Part shown: positions 1 through 8,410 of the stretch, one piece after another
How the letters are laid out: each line of letters opens with the position of its first letter
Numbering within the stretch: the stretch's first letter is position 1
Assembly (NCBI GenBank): GCA_031179165.1
Contig: JAPSIC010000016.1
Location: 1-34,702, forward strand
Length of the DNA stretch: 34,702 nt
Source of the DNA: Brevibacterium sp.
Lineage (GTDB): Bacteria > Actinomycetota > Actinomycetes > Actinomycetales > Brevibacteriaceae
Direction of reading: 5' to 3'
Notes under the pieces: generated by a model
What the model was told of the DNA's origin: nothing
Seen by the model: the letters and a program-made list of their open reading frames with translations, nothing else
The model's database searches: none
Position numbers and translations under genes: made by a program

Positions 1-2
1 CG

Positions 3-695
3 ATGAACGTGCCCATTGACGGGGCCATCGTCTGCGACCCCCAGCCCGGGGATACCCGCATCGGCCGTTTCGCTCAAGCGCGGGTTCCCGTTGTCACCAT
101 CGGCGATGTCGATCCCGCTCAAGCGACCCGTGTCGCAGGAACAGTGAGCATCGACTTCGGCAAGGTCACCGCCGAGGTGTTCTCCCACCTCGACGAATCG
201 GGCGAGAGCGTCCGCCCCGTGCTGCTTCTCGTCGACCTGCCCGTCATTCCGATCTGGCTGCAAGAGGTGAGGGAGGCCTTCGGCAGCGAATGCCGGAAGC
301 GAGGGGTCGAAGCACGGGAGGTCAGGCTGCCGATCCGGACAGACGCCCCTGTCGCGCATGGGCGCCAGCCGCTGCTCGACACCTCACGGCTTCCCGAAAC
401 CACCTCACGCCTCATGGAGGATTCGTACACGGCGTGGCTCGTCGCCTTCCAGGGACTCGCGTCGACACTGCGGGGGTTTGCCGCAGAGCGGTCCGAGGGA
501 CGAGTCTCACCCCGCATCGTCGCACTGCCCGGCGACCCGATGAGTGATGCCCTCGATTCGCGCATTCTCAGTGTCGATTTTCGCGCACACGACTACGGCG
601 CGACTGCGGTGCACCTGCTCCATCGGGTGCTTCGGGGAGATCCGGCCCCGGTCCGACACACGACCCACCGGACCGAGCTGTACGGCGACAGCTGA
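3..695 (+). CDS. LacI-family transcriptional regulator, C-terminal part (truncated by window edge)
   Basis: About 230 residues are visible and match the periplasmic-binding-protein-like sensor domain of LacI/GalR repressors: a DGAIV strand followed by a loop, a PVVTIG strand, a VSIDFG segment, and near the end LSVDFRAHDYGATAVHLLHRVLRGDP, the usual closing helix before a short basic tail. The DNA-binding helix-turn-helix must lie upstream of the window, so the first ATG here is probably internal and the real start is off the left edge. The ligand cannot be told. It ends 10 bases before the stop of the convergent gene on the other strand, and no terminator hairpin is obvious between them. Confidence 0.72.
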   Translation: MNVPIDGAIVCDPQPGDTRIGRFAQARVPVVTIGDVDPAQATRVAGTVSIDFGKVTAEVFSHLDESGESVRPVLLLVDLPVIPIWLQEVREAFGSECRKRGVEAREVRLPIRTDAPVAHGRQPLLDTSRLPETTSRLMEDSYTAWLVAFQGLASTLRGFAAERSEGRVSPRIVALPGDPMSDALDSRILSVDFRAHDYGATAVHLLHRVLRGDPAPVRHTTHRTELYGDS

Positions 696-705
696 GACTG
701 AGGAG

Positions 706-1545
706 TCAGTCCCGACCGTCGGACTCCTGCGCGACACCGCTGTCCGAGTGCGGTTTGGGATCCGGATCGGTTCGTCCACCGTAGGCGTCGAAGTCGGTGG
801 GATCGTCGCGCTCGGAGACGTCAGAGGCTCCGGAGTCCTCCGCCGTCTCGGATCCATCGGCACCGTCATCGGGTGCGGAGTCGCTGTCGGCGGTGTCCGG
901 AATCTCGATCTCGTCGGGGGCTTCGACGTCTCTCCCGGGATCCCCGATGACGGCGGGACCGTCGTCCTCGGTCGGCTCCCCGAGCGTTCGGGCCTCTCCG
1001 GGTGGCGGGTTCTCGAGGGACGACCCGTCGGCCTCTCCCACTCCCGGCTCATCGGCCATGTGGTCACCGGTGATCACGGCGAGGTTCTCTGATTCCGAGT
1101 CGTCCGAGGGCCTGTTCGTCACGTCTTCCGCCTCCTGCGCATCATCGCGTACTCCCGCGTCACCGCCTCGCGCTCCCGCCTCGGCAGCGAAACGCTCTTG
1201 GCCTCCTGCACGAGCCTCCAGGCGTGCGTCGTCGTTCGCCTCCGCCCCTGCGGGGGTTCCCGCTGTCTCGGGTGCCTCCGCCCCTGCGGGCGCCCCAGTC
1301 CTCGCAGAGGACTGTCCCTCTCCGGACGGCTGTTCCTTCGCGGGTGTCCCCGCAGTGCCGGGCACCTGCCCGTGCTGACTGGGGCTGATCGTCTCCCAGA
1401 TCAGCAGCACCACGACCATCGTGAGACCGACGGTGGCCCCCATCAGGAGCGATCCCCACGGTCTCGGCAGCGAGAACAGACCGGTGAACTGGTTGACACC
1501 GAACAGGACTCCGACGCCGATGAGCAGAGCGACTACATAACGCAT
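706..1545 (-). CDS. Membrane protein with two N-terminal TM segments and a long acidic, Ala/Gly/Pro-rich tail
   Basis: The 279-residue product starts MRYVVALLIGVGVLFGVNQF and has two hydrophobic segments at about residues 3-20 and 32-52. A low-complexity tail of more than 200 residues follows, rich in Ala, Gly, Glu, Asp, Ser and Pro, with imperfect repeats of the type TPAGAEAPETAGTPAGAEA. The tail is strongly acidic and probably disordered. I do not recognise the family. The open frame continues far upstream antisense to prpE, but the start at 1545 is chosen because the hydrophobic N-terminus begins there and a CACAAT hexamer lies 7 nt before the ATG, mirroring the prpE promoter on the other strand. 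It is divergent from prpE with only 69 bases between starts. Confidence 0.65.
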   Translation of the reverse strand: MRYVVALLIGVGVLFGVNQFTGLFSLPRPWGSLLMGATVGLTMVVVLLIWETISPSQHGQVPGTAGTPAKEQPSGEGQSSARTGAPAGAEAPETAGTPAGAEANDDARLEARAGGQERFAAEAGARGGDAGVRDDAQEAEDVTNRPSDDSESENLAVITGDHMADEPGVGEADGSSLENPPPGEARTLGEPTEDDGPAVIGDPGRDVEAPDEIEIPDTADSDSAPDDGADGSETAEDSGASDVSERDDPTDFDAYGGRTDPDPKPHSDSGVAQESDGRD

Positions 1546-1602
1546 GCACCCTATTGTGCCTTGTCGTCCCGCCCCGCCCCAGCATGCTCCTATGCGGTGG
1601 GT

Positions 1603-1608
1603 CACAAT
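1603..1608 (+). promoter_or_regulatory. Candidate -10 element of prpE (leaderless)
   Basis: The hexamer CACAAT ends exactly 6 nt before the prpE ATG at 1615. The GGAGG that follows it is too close to the ATG (1 nt) to act as a normal ribosome site, so transcription starting at or next to the ATG is the simpler reading. No convincing -35 is seen. Confidence 0.4.
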
Positions 1609-1614
1609 GGAGGC

Positions 1615-3552
1615 ATGGATCACAGAGCAGACCCGCAGTTCTCGACCGAGGCCTATGACGACGTCATCGCGCGCGTGGCCACCGACGCGGAGGGGTTCTG
1701 GCTGGACCAGGCCGCAACCCACATCGACTGGGTCAGCGAGCCGACCCGGGCACTCGACGACTCCCGCGCCCCGATCCACCGCTGGTTTCCCGACGGTGAG
1801 CTCAACGTGTGCTACAACGCCCTCGACCGGCACGTCACGGCCGGTCGCGGCGACCAGGCCGCGATCATCTACGACTCCCCCGTCACGGACACCATCCGCA
1901 CGATCACCTACTCGCAGCTCCTCGATGAGGTCTCCCGCTTCGCCCGCGCCCTGTCCGACCGCGGGGTGGGCAAGGGCGACCGGGTCGTCATCTACCTCCC
2001 GATGATCCCCGAAGCGGCCGTAGCCATGCTCGCCTGCGCACGGATCGGCGCGATCCATTCCGTCGTCTTCGGCGGCTTCGCTCCGGCCGAACTGGCCGTG
2101 CGCATCGACGACACGCGGCCGAAGGCGGTCGTCTCGACCTCCTGCGGGGTGGAGGCGAACCGGATTCTCGAGTACAAGCCGATGCTCGATGAAGCGCTCG
2201 GACTGGCCGAGACCACACCGGACTTCACCGTCATCGTCCAGCGCGAGCAGCACCGCTGCGAACTGGGCGAGACCGACCTCGACTACGCCGAACTGCTCGC
2301 AGCCACACCCTCCGGCATCGACCCGGTCACGGTCAGGGCGACCGACGAGCTCTACGTCCTCTACACCTCGGGCACCACCGGCCGGCCGAAGGGAATCGTC
2401 CGAGACTCCGGCGGCTACGCCGTGGCACTGAGCTACTCGCTGCCGACGGTCTTCAGCCTCGAACCCGGCGACACGATGTTCACCGCCTCGGACGTCGGCT
2501 GGGTGGTCGGACATTCCTACATCGTCTACGGCCCCCTGCTCGCGGGAGTCACCTCCGTCCTGTTCGAGGGCAAGCCGATCGGCACTCCCGATGCCGGGAC
2601 CTTCTTCCGCATCATCGAAGACCACAAGGTCAACGTCCACTTCACCGCTCCCACCGCGATGCGCGTCGTCCGCAAGGAGGACCCCGAGGGGAAGCTGATC
2701 AGGAAGTACGACCTCTCGAGCCTGCGTGCGTCATTCCTCGCAGGTGAGCGCCTCGACCCTGACACCTACGAGTGGACGACGAGAGTCCTGCGCCAGGCCA
2801 CCGGGCGTGACGTTCCCGTCGTCGACAACTGGTGGCAGACCGAGACCGGGTGGCCGATCGCCGCCAATCCGCTGGGACTGACACGCTTTCCGCTCAAACC
2901 GGGCTCCCCGACCAAGCCCATCCCCGGCTACCAGGTCGAGATCGTCGATCCCTCCGGCACGCCCATGCCGGCCGGGCAGGAGGGCCTCATCGTCATCAGG
3001 CTGCCGCTGCCGCCGGGCACGATGGCGACCGTGTGGGGTGACGACTCCCGGTTCGTGTCCTCCTACCTCTCGGCCTTCGACGGCCGCTACCTCACCGGCG
3101 ACTCCGGATACATCGACGAGGACGGCTACCTCTTCGTCATGGGCCGCACCGACGATGTCATCAACGTCGCCGGCCACCGCCTGTCCACCGGCGTGATGGA
3201 AGCCGTCATCTCCTCCCACTCGGCCGTGACCGAGACCGCCGTGATCGGGGTCCACGATGAGACGAAGGGACAGATCCCGCGCGCCCTCGTCGTCCTCGGC
3301 TCCAGCGCCGAGGCGCTCGACCGGGAGGAGCTGAAAGCCGAACTGGTCGCCCTGGTCCGGCAGGAGATCGGACCCGTGGCCGCCCTCAGGCGGATCGACA
3401 TCGTCCCCGCGCTGCCGAAGACCCGGTCAGGCAAGATCCTGCGCAAGACGATGCGCGAGATCGCTGATGGGGCACCGGACCCGGCGGTGCCGTCGACGAT
3501 CGAGGATCCGACCGTCCTCGATGATCTGCACTCGGTGCTGCGGCCCGGCTGA
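1615..3552 (+). CDS. prpE: Propionyl-CoA synthetase (acetyl-CoA synthetase-like, PrpE)
   Basis: This 645-residue ANL-superfamily adenylate-forming enzyme converts propionate, ATP and CoA to propionyl-CoA, AMP and PPi in the cytosol. Visible motifs are the phosphate loop YTSGTTGRPKG (250-260) followed by IVRDSGGYAVAL, the PrpE/Acs motif DNWWQTETGWP (404-414), the hinge region YLTGDSGYIDEDGYLFVMGRTDDVINVAGHR (492-522), and the C-terminal catalytic lysine K607 in PKTRSGK. The IVRD-GG and WWQTETGWP context fits PrpE better than acetyl-CoA synthetase, although acetate activity is possible. Length is normal for the family. Start: ATG 1615, with a -10-like hexamer 6 nt upstream; an in-frame GTG at 1597 is less likely. 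No methylcitrate-cycle genes are adjacent. Confidence 0.9.
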   Translation: MDHRADPQFSTEAYDDVIARVATDAEGFWLDQAATHIDWVSEPTRALDDSRAPIHRWFPDGELNVCYNALDRHVTAGRGDQAAIIYDSPVTDTIRTITYSQLLDEVSRFARALSDRGVGKGDRVVIYLPMIPEAAVAMLACARIGAIHSVVFGGFAPAELAVRIDDTRPKAVVSTSCGVEANRILEYKPMLDEALGLAETTPDFTVIVQREQHRCELGETDLDYAELLAATPSGIDPVTVRATDELYVLYTSGTTGRPKGIVRDSGGYAVALSYSLPTVFSLEPGDTMFTASDVGWVVGHSYIVYGPLLAGVTSVLFEGKPIGTPDAGTFFRIIEDHKVNVHFTAPTAMRVVRKEDPEGKLIRKYDLSSLRASFLAGERLDPDTYEWTTRVLRQATGRDVPVVDNWWQTETGWPIAANPLGLTRFPLKPGSPTKPIPGYQVEIVDPSGTPMPAGQEGLIVIRLPLPPGTMATVWGDDSRFVSSYLSAFDGRYLTGDSGYIDEDGYLFVMGRTDDVINVAGHRLSTGVMEAVISSHSAVTETAVIGVHDETKGQIPRALVVLGSSAEALDREELKAELVALVRQEIGPVAALRRIDIVPALPKTRSGKILRKTMREIADGAPDPAVPSTIEDPTVLDDLHSVLRPG

Positions 3553-3575
3553 GGACGACCCGACTGACCGCTGCC

Positions 3576-3640
3576 CGGCTGAGCACGGGCCCCGCTCGAG
3601 TACGGGGCGGCTGAGCACGGGCCCCGCCTGAGCACGGGCC
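3576..3640 (+). repeat. Short direct repeats after the prpE stop
   Basis: A 20-base unit CGGCTGAGCACGGGCCCCGC occurs exactly at 3576-3595 and 3608-3627, and its inner part CTGAGCACGGGCC again at 3628-3640. Each copy carries the CTGA that resembles the prpE end (GGC TGA). Nothing coding is seen in this 120-base gap. Confidence 0.7.
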
Positions 3641-3673
3641 GGCTGCACCCCTGACCACCGACGGAGGAGATCC

Positions 3674-4180
3674 TTGCAGAGACGCCGCCACAGCACGGCC
3701 CGTCAGCACGGGCCTCGTCGGCGCACGGCTGGTCAGCGGAAGGACCTGCGGGAGGCGATTCAGCTCACCCTCATCTCCGGGGCATTCGTCGCCGGCGGAA
3801 TCTGGGCGCTCGTGACCGGGAGCTACGTCCTGGGCCTCGTGTGCGTTCTCTTCTTCTCGGCAGGGCTGATCTTCGGCATCACGCTGTGGGTCGGGGCCGT
3901 GCGCCCCCGACGCGAGCCGCGCCGGAGACGGTCCGGCCGGTCGGACAGGGCGTTCGGCATCATCGGGTTCCTCGCCGCGGCTCTCATGGGCCTCGCCTGC
4001 TGTGGGATCTTCCTCGCGGCCCTGGCCGGCGGGGACGCCGACCTGTTCAGCGCCCGCTACCCGCGACCGTTCATGCTGGTGGTCGGCGGAATCGGCACGC
4101 TCTTCTTCGGCGGCGGCAGTCTTGTCCTCCTGGTACAGGCCCTGATGTCATCGATGCGCAGAGCGCGCCGGGACGAGTGA
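3674..4180 (+). CDS. Small integral membrane protein, four predicted TM segments
   Basis: The product has 168 residues. A very basic N-terminus (MQRRRHSTARQHGPRRRTAGQ) precedes two TM helices at about 28-49 and 51-75, a basic loop RPRREPRRRRSGRSDRA at about 77-93, then two more TM helices at about 95-118 and 132-156, ending with a basic SMRRARRDE tail. The start is TTG at 3674, supported by GGAGGA at 3664-3669 with a 4-nt gap; no ATG is available nearby. I do not recognise a family. It is convergent with the SRPBCC gene, 59 bases away. Confidence 0.65.
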   Translation: MQRRRHSTARQHGPRRRTAGQRKDLREAIQLTLISGAFVAGGIWALVTGSYVLGLVCVLFFSAGLIFGITLWVGAVRPRREPRRRRSGRSDRAFGIIGFLAAALMGLACCGIFLAALAGGDADLFSARYPRPFMLVVGGIGTLFFGGGSLVLLVQALMSSMRRARRDE

Positions 4181-4239
4181 ATTCGCCGTCGACCCTGCGC
4201 CCGCGCTCATCGAAAGCCGCGTTCAGCGAAACCCTCGCC

Positions 4240-4788
4240 TCAGCTCTCGGCGAGTTCTTTGAGCCTTCTCATCGAGGCCAGAAGCATCTCGGGAGTCGTC
4301 GACCGCGCCCGGGGGAACCGGCGCACGTCGCGCAGCTCTGTCCAGTCATAGGTCTGACGGACGGTCGAACTCGTCTCGCCGAGAGCTTCAACCTCCCATC
4401 TCCACTTCTGACCGAACGGTTCACCGCCGACTTCGGAGGGCTTCCAGGCGATGAGCTCGCCCTCGACGAACTCGACGACGTGGTTCTCGCGCTCCACCCC
4501 TTTCGTCAGAGTGGTGATGAAGGCGACTCCGGCGCCGGTGACTCTCTGCCCCGGAGCGGACGCGGCCACATTGTCATTGCCGTCCCAATCCGCGTGCCGC
4601 GTGGGATCGGCGAGGAGTTCGAACACCTCGGCGGCGGCCGCGTTGATCGTCAGTTCCGCGGTCACGACCTTGAGGCTGTCGTCGATGGTGTCGAAGACCG
4701 ATTCGTCGATCGAATCAGGGTCGATCGAATCGGGGTCCGTCCTTTCGGGGTCGATCGTGTCAGGGTCGATCGGTGTGGATTCGGTCAT
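4240..4788 (-). CDS. SRPBCC-family (polyketide cyclase/START-like) protein with an Asp-Pro repeat N-terminus
   Basis: The 182-residue protein carries a SRPBCC fold from about residue 40: VVTAELTINAAAAEVFELLADPTRHADWDGN is the typical first strand, helix and DP-x-x-xxW segment, and WRWEVEALGETSSTVRQTYDWTEL is a late-strand pair. The family binds hydrophobic ligands or acts as a cyclase/hydrolase; substrate unknown. Residues 8-29 are an unusual tandem of IDPD, TDPD and SIDPDSID units encoded by TCGAT-rich repeated DNA, probably disordered. ATG 4788 is preceded by GAAGGGAAG as a good ribosome site. It follows the LssY_C gene on the same strand after 98 bases. Confidence 0.75.
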   Translation of the reverse strand: MTESTPIDPDTIDPERTDPDSIDPDSIDESVFDTIDDSLKVVTAELTINAAAAEVFELLADPTRHADWDGNDNVAASAPGQRVTGAGVAFITTLTKGVERENHVVEFVEGELIAWKPSEVGGEPFGQKWRWEVEALGETSSTVRQTYDWTELRDVRRFPRARSTTPEMLLASMRRLKELAES

Positions 4789-4886
4789 CGGCTTCCCTTC
4801 TCCGGCCGTCCTCGAATCTCTTCGACGAACGGCAGATGCATCGTTGTCTTCATCGTAGGCCCAGAACAGCCGCAGTCGGCCGCGAG

Positions 4887-6347
4887 TCAGTCCTCCAGTG
4901 CCCGATCCTGGCGCTCCGCCCGCGCGGCCGCGGTGCTGAACCGGGTGAAGAGTCGCGAGGAGTCGCTGGACAGGGAGAGCAGGACCGCGACCTGCATCGC
5001 GATCGTCGTCAGTGAGTACATGTTGGTCTCCAGGCTCTGATCGCCCGTGAAGAAGGTGATCATCGAGACGATGACGGACACGGTGGAGAGGGTGAGGATC
5101 CACAGCCGCGCCCGATTGCTGCCGCGGAACACGGCGGCACTCGCGACCACCTGCAGACAGCCGATGACGAGACTGATGCCGATGAGGACGCCGGCGACGA
5201 TCCGCGTCGCCACCTCATCGCTGACCGAGTCGACGTTGAAGCCGGTCACCTCACTGCGCAGATGCTCCCAATTGAGCAGCGTGCCGAGGATGTCGGCGGC
5301 CTGGAAGATGAGCAGGACGAGCACGAGTGCGGACCCCACCACGGTCGGCAGGGGGCGTCTGCTCCACAGCGCCTTCGTCAGCTCCGAGACCGAGCGCGAC
5401 TCCGCATCGATCTGAGTGGCGTCAAGGGCCAGGTCGAGGCGCTCGGGATAGTCGGAGACATCGGGAACGACGTCGTAGACCTCGAGGATCGGCAGGTCGC
5501 CGTCGGTGATGATCGCGTCTCCCCCGCCGTTGCGGGAGTGATAGCCGGTGGAGAAGTCACCGATGTGATCGACGCTGATCCGATCGTCGGCCTCCGTGAC
5601 CGAGTCGACGATGTAATCGCGTTCGACGTCCGTGTTCTCCTCGATCTTGTGGGTGAACTGCAGGGTGAACAATGACAGACCCACACTCTTGTCATAGGTG
5701 CCCGCCGCCAGCCAGTCCGCCTGATGACCGCCGGGCAGCAGCCACCCTGCCGGGCACTTCCAGAACCGGACGTGGTGGCGCTGCCCCGGGTCGCCGTCGA
5801 CCTCCTGCTGATAGGCGAAGTCCTGCCGCCTGCCGAAGAGCAGCAGCGGTGACACCGGCGCCTCGGGATAGCTGCGGCGCAGGATGGTCGAGATGAAGAG
5901 GTTCCACGCCGAGGCCGCGGTGATGTCATCGGCCAGTGTCCACCCCGCGGCCTTCATCGCGTGGTGGACCTGCGCCTCCTCACCACGGAAGGCCAGATTC
6001 ACCGGGTCACCGAGCAGACCGTCCGAGGTGCGGGTGCGGCCGATGAAGTAGTTGGGCACATAGATCTGGGAGAGGATGCGGTGCAGCCGCGGCAGTGTCA
6101 GGTACGAGAGCACGATCCAGAACACCAGCAGCGTGAGCACCTGCCACCAGCCGAGGGAGAATCCCTTGAGCAGGATGAGGAGGGCCAGCCATGTCGAGGC
6201 GGCCCCGCCGAAGAGGAAGAAGAAGTAGTCGAGAACCCCGGTGACGGTGAATCGGTGACGTCGAAACGCAAAGGGCTGCCTGTGCCGTCGTTCCTGACTC
6301 GGCTCCTGACCGGGCCGAGGGTCAGGAGCAGCCATGCGGGAGCTCAT
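4887..6347 (-). CDS. LssY C-terminal domain membrane protein
   Basis: The product has 486 residues. Two TM segments (about 36-60 and 68-85) precede a soluble domain (about 110-330) that resembles the LssY C-terminal domain: GDPVNLAFRGEEAQVHHAMKAAGW (113-136), HHVRFWKCPAGW (191-202), WLAAGTYDKSVGLS (212-225) and the HKIEENTDVERDYIVDSV stretch. Three further TM helices follow at about 336-358, 382-408 and 414-434, with a fourth at about 445-460. The biochemical role of the domain is not established; it is often fused to phosphatase or membrane modules. Start: an ATG at 6347 sits 6 nt after TACACT, so a leaderless start is preferred over TTG 6353 or the internal ATG 6335, none of which has a good ribosome site. 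Confidence 0.75.
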   Translation of the reverse strand: MSSRMAAPDPRPGQEPSQERRHRQPFAFRRHRFTVTGVLDYFFFLFGGAASTWLALLILLKGFSLGWWQVLTLLVFWIVLSYLTLPRLHRILSQIYVPNYFIGRTRTSDGLLGDPVNLAFRGEEAQVHHAMKAAGWTLADDITAASAWNLFISTILRRSYPEAPVSPLLLFGRRQDFAYQQEVDGDPGQRHHVRFWKCPAGWLLPGGHQADWLAAGTYDKSVGLSLFTLQFTHKIEENTDVERDYIVDSVTEADDRISVDHIGDFSTGYHSRNGGGDAIITDGDLPILEVYDVVPDVSDYPERLDLALDATQIDAESRSVSELTKALWSRRPLPTVVGSALVLVLLIFQAADILGTLLNWEHLRSEVTGFNVDSVSDEVATRIVAGVLIGISLVIGCLQVVASAAVFRGSNRARLWILTLSTVSVIVSMITFFTGDQSLETNMYSLTTIAMQVAVLLSLSSDSSRLFTRFSTAAARAERQDRALED

Positions 6348-6353
6348 GGTCAA

Positions 6354-6359
6354 AGTGTA
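6354..6359 (-). promoter_or_regulatory. Candidate -10 (TACACT) of the LssY_C gene
   Basis: TACACT on the minus strand is followed by six bases and then the ATG at 6347, putting the expected transcription start on the A of the start codon. The -35 region is weak. Confidence 0.45.
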
Positions 6360-6390
6360 ATGAGCCTGCTCGCCGGGCCACAGCCCTTGG

Positions 6391-7464
6391 TCAGACGGAG
6401 GCCGGACGGTCGGCCCGGCGGCGCTGCAGCACCGCCTTCGCCGTCACCGCCACCTCCGGCTCGGGGTCGACGGTGAAGTCGTCGATGAAGTCGTCGATCT
6501 CGGGACCCGGGATCTCGATCAGGACCTGCAGGACCCGGAACCGCACGGTCGCCTCGGCGGATCGTGCGAGTCGGCGCAGCTCAGCCAGGACCCGCTCGGA
6601 GGGCCCGGCATCCTCGGCTGCACCGGAGCTCGCGGCGATGACGAAGGAGGCGAGCGCCTCGGCCGCGTCGATGTCCTTCGGGCCGTCGATGGCCATCTCG
6701 AACAGGTCGGCGAGGGCGGCCGGGTCTCGCATCCGTCCGAGGATCAGCGCGGCAGTGGTGCGCACCTCCGTGTCCGTGTCGCCCAGCCCGAGGCGCATCG
6801 CCTCGGTGATCGCGGCTGCGGTGACGGCGTCCACCTGCCCGGCGGGGCTGTTGCGGCGGATCTCGTCGAGGGCTCTCACCGCGTTCCGGCGCGTCTCTGT
6901 CGAGCCTTCGCGCATCCCCTCGACCAGGTAGCGGACTGCCTCAGGGCCCGACTTCGCCAACGCCCACCGCATGGCACCGGCGGCATTGAGCACGGACTCG
7001 CCGAGGACGGCGCGGGACAGGGACTCGACCGGAACGGCCCCGTCGACTCCGCTGCCCAAGGCGGCCTTGTGGCGTTGGAATACATCGCGGGACTCGAGGG
7101 ACCGCATGAGGTCGATCGACAGCAGCAGGGCTTCACCGTCGGCGGGCCGGAGCTCCTCGATCCGCTCGAGATTCTCGAGCAGCTCCTGCTCGGCGGCGAT
7201 GCGGCCCCTCGACTGCGTGATGAGCTCGGTGATGACCGTGCGGGGGTCGAAGTCGGGATCGGCCAGGGCCGACCCGACCTCACCGAGCGTCATTCCCAGT
7301 TTGCGCAGGCCTTCGATGTGGAAGATCCGCCCGATGTCGGCGGGCGAGTACTCGCGGTACCCGTTCGAGTTCCGCTGACTGGGCTCGAGCAGGCCCAGGG
7401 ATTCGTAGTGACGCAGCATGCGAGCGCTCACGCCCGACCGTCTCGCCACCTCACCGATGCGCAT
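6391..7464 (-). CDS. MerR-family regulator with HEAT-repeat effector region
   Basis: The 357-residue protein begins with a complete MerR winged helix-turn-helix (MRIGEVARRSGVSARMLRHY, then GLLEP, NGYREYSPADIGRIFHIEGLRKLGMTLGEV; residues 1-65), followed by a coiled-coil dimerisation helix at about 75-108. From about 155 to 350 come helical repeats of HEAT type, such as ETRRNAVRALDEI, DTEVRTTAALILGRM and EATVRFRVLQVLIEI. There is no GyrI, B12 or metal-binding C-terminus. The start at 7464 has GGAGG and GAGGTGG upstream. It lies 240 bases downstream of another HEAT-repeat gene on the same strand; a MerR-type operator stands in front of that gene. It is likely an activator of its own cluster (inference). 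Confidence 0.85.
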   Translation of the reverse strand: MRIGEVARRSGVSARMLRHYESLGLLEPSQRNSNGYREYSPADIGRIFHIEGLRKLGMTLGEVGSALADPDFDPRTVITELITQSRGRIAAEQELLENLERIEELRPADGEALLLSIDLMRSLESRDVFQRHKAALGSGVDGAVPVESLSRAVLGESVLNAAGAMRWALAKSGPEAVRYLVEGMREGSTETRRNAVRALDEIRRNSPAGQVDAVTAAAITEAMRLGLGDTDTEVRTTAALILGRMRDPAALADLFEMAIDGPKDIDAAEALASFVIAASSGAAEDAGPSERVLAELRRLARSAEATVRFRVLQVLIEIPGPEIDDFIDDFTVDPEPEVAVTAKAVLQRRRADRPASV

Positions 7465-7485
7465 GACCACCTCGCCTCCGTTCCC

Positions 7486-7491
7486 ACTATA
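7486..7491 (-). promoter_or_regulatory. Candidate -10 (TATAGT) for the MerR-HEAT gene
   Basis: TATAGT on the minus strand lies 21 bases before the MerR-HEAT ATG, leaving room for the GGAGG ribosome site. The -35 is poor. The surrounding gap 7465-7704 has no convincing gene; it contains a 17-base near-repeat starting CGAGAGCCG at 7548 and 7569. Confidence 0.35.
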
Positions 7492-7704
7492 GGAGCACTT
7501 CCATGTCCGAGAACCGTCGTCGCCGGGCCGAGTGCCTTCGTCGCCCACGAGAGCCGATGTCGGCCGCCCGAGAGCCGGTGCCGGCTGATCCGGTCGCATT
7601 GCCGGAGGAAGGAGCCCGAGCAGCCGGTGGCGGTGCCGTGCGAACTTGCCCCGCCCGCACTGCACCGCCGGAGACCGGACCTTCCCATGACCGGTCCACA
7701 CCGA

Positions 7705-8388
7705 CTACTCGGACCCGAGGGCGACCACCCGCTTGGCCTCGCTCCAGGCGTGAGCGAATCCGGCGTCCGGGTCATCGAACATCTCCCGGGTCGCCATGGC
7801 GTGCGTCCGCACTGGTTCTTCCTCTGCCTGCAGACTCTCATCCAGCACTGACACGAGGTCCTCACCCAAGGACACGAGGGAGCGGCTGAGGCTCTTGCGC
7901 ATCTCGACGTCTCCGCGTCCCAGCTGGGTGACCAGGGCCCCTGCCAGCCGCATCCGCTGCTCACCGGGCACCAGGGCAACCGCGGATCGCCATGCGCTGC
8001 GCGCCACCTCGGGGTCGGGATGCGCGATCAGCGCTGTGCCGATGACGTCCGGGTCCATCGCCTCCCACCCCTCGGCGTCGCCGATCTTCGACAGCGTATG
8101 CATCGCCTGGCTCTGGGCCTGGGGGATATCCGACCTCAGCTCGCCGACCAGCCGCGGCACGGTCATCGCGGTGGGCAGGCGGGTCAGGGCCCACGTGAGC
8201 ATGTCCCGGACGAAGAAGTCCGATTCGATCCGGCAGCGCCGGATGAGGACGTCGAGGTGGCGCGCCTGGGCCACGGTTCCGATCACCAGGGCCGCCCGCA
8301 GGCGCGCCTGCGGGTCGGGTCCCGTCAGCGCGGCCACGACCGGCTCAGGAGTCGGGATGTGCGGACTGTTCTCCTGTGGTTCGATCAT
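7705..8388 (-). CDS. HEAT-repeat protein
   Basis: The 227-residue, all-helical protein is built of HEAT-like repeats: DPQARLRAALVIGTVAQARHLDVLI, DFFVRDMLTWALTRL, IPQAQSQAMHTLSKIGD and DPEVARSAWRSAVALV. It has no signal peptide or TM segment. The start MIEPQENSPH at 8388 is chosen because GGAGGTGG lies 6 nt upstream; two longer in-frame starts (ATG 8403, GTG 8412) lack such a site. It stands first in a probable two-gene unit with the MerR-HEAT regulator, behind a promoter with MerR-operator geometry. The repeats resemble those in the regulator, so the two proteins may bind each other or the same partner (inference). Confidence 0.8.
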   Translation of the reverse strand: MIEPQENSPHIPTPEPVVAALTGPDPQARLRAALVIGTVAQARHLDVLIRRCRIESDFFVRDMLTWALTRLPTAMTVPRLVGELRSDIPQAQSQAMHTLSKIGDAEGWEAMDPDVIGTALIAHPDPEVARSAWRSAVALVPGEQRMRLAGALVTQLGRGDVEMRKSLSRSLVSLGEDLVSVLDESLQAEEEPVRTHAMATREMFDDPDAGFAHAWSEAKRVVALGSE

Positions 8389-8410
8389 CGATTCCACCTC
8401 CATGGCACCC

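Noticed and set aside
1198-1614. In-frame extension upstream of prpE
   Set aside because: The peptide is Cys/Arg-rich nonsense antisense to another gene; the PrpE N-terminus starts near 1615.
706-2640. A very long minus-strand open frame running antisense through prpE
   Set aside because: The part beyond 1545 is a codon-bias shadow of prpE; the real product begins at the hydrophobic MRYVVALLIG start.
7503-7890. Plus-strand open frames in the gap beside the MerR-HEAT gene
   Set aside because: Arg/Pro-rich composition, no ribosome site and no similarity to any family; they partly overlap the HEAT gene antisense.
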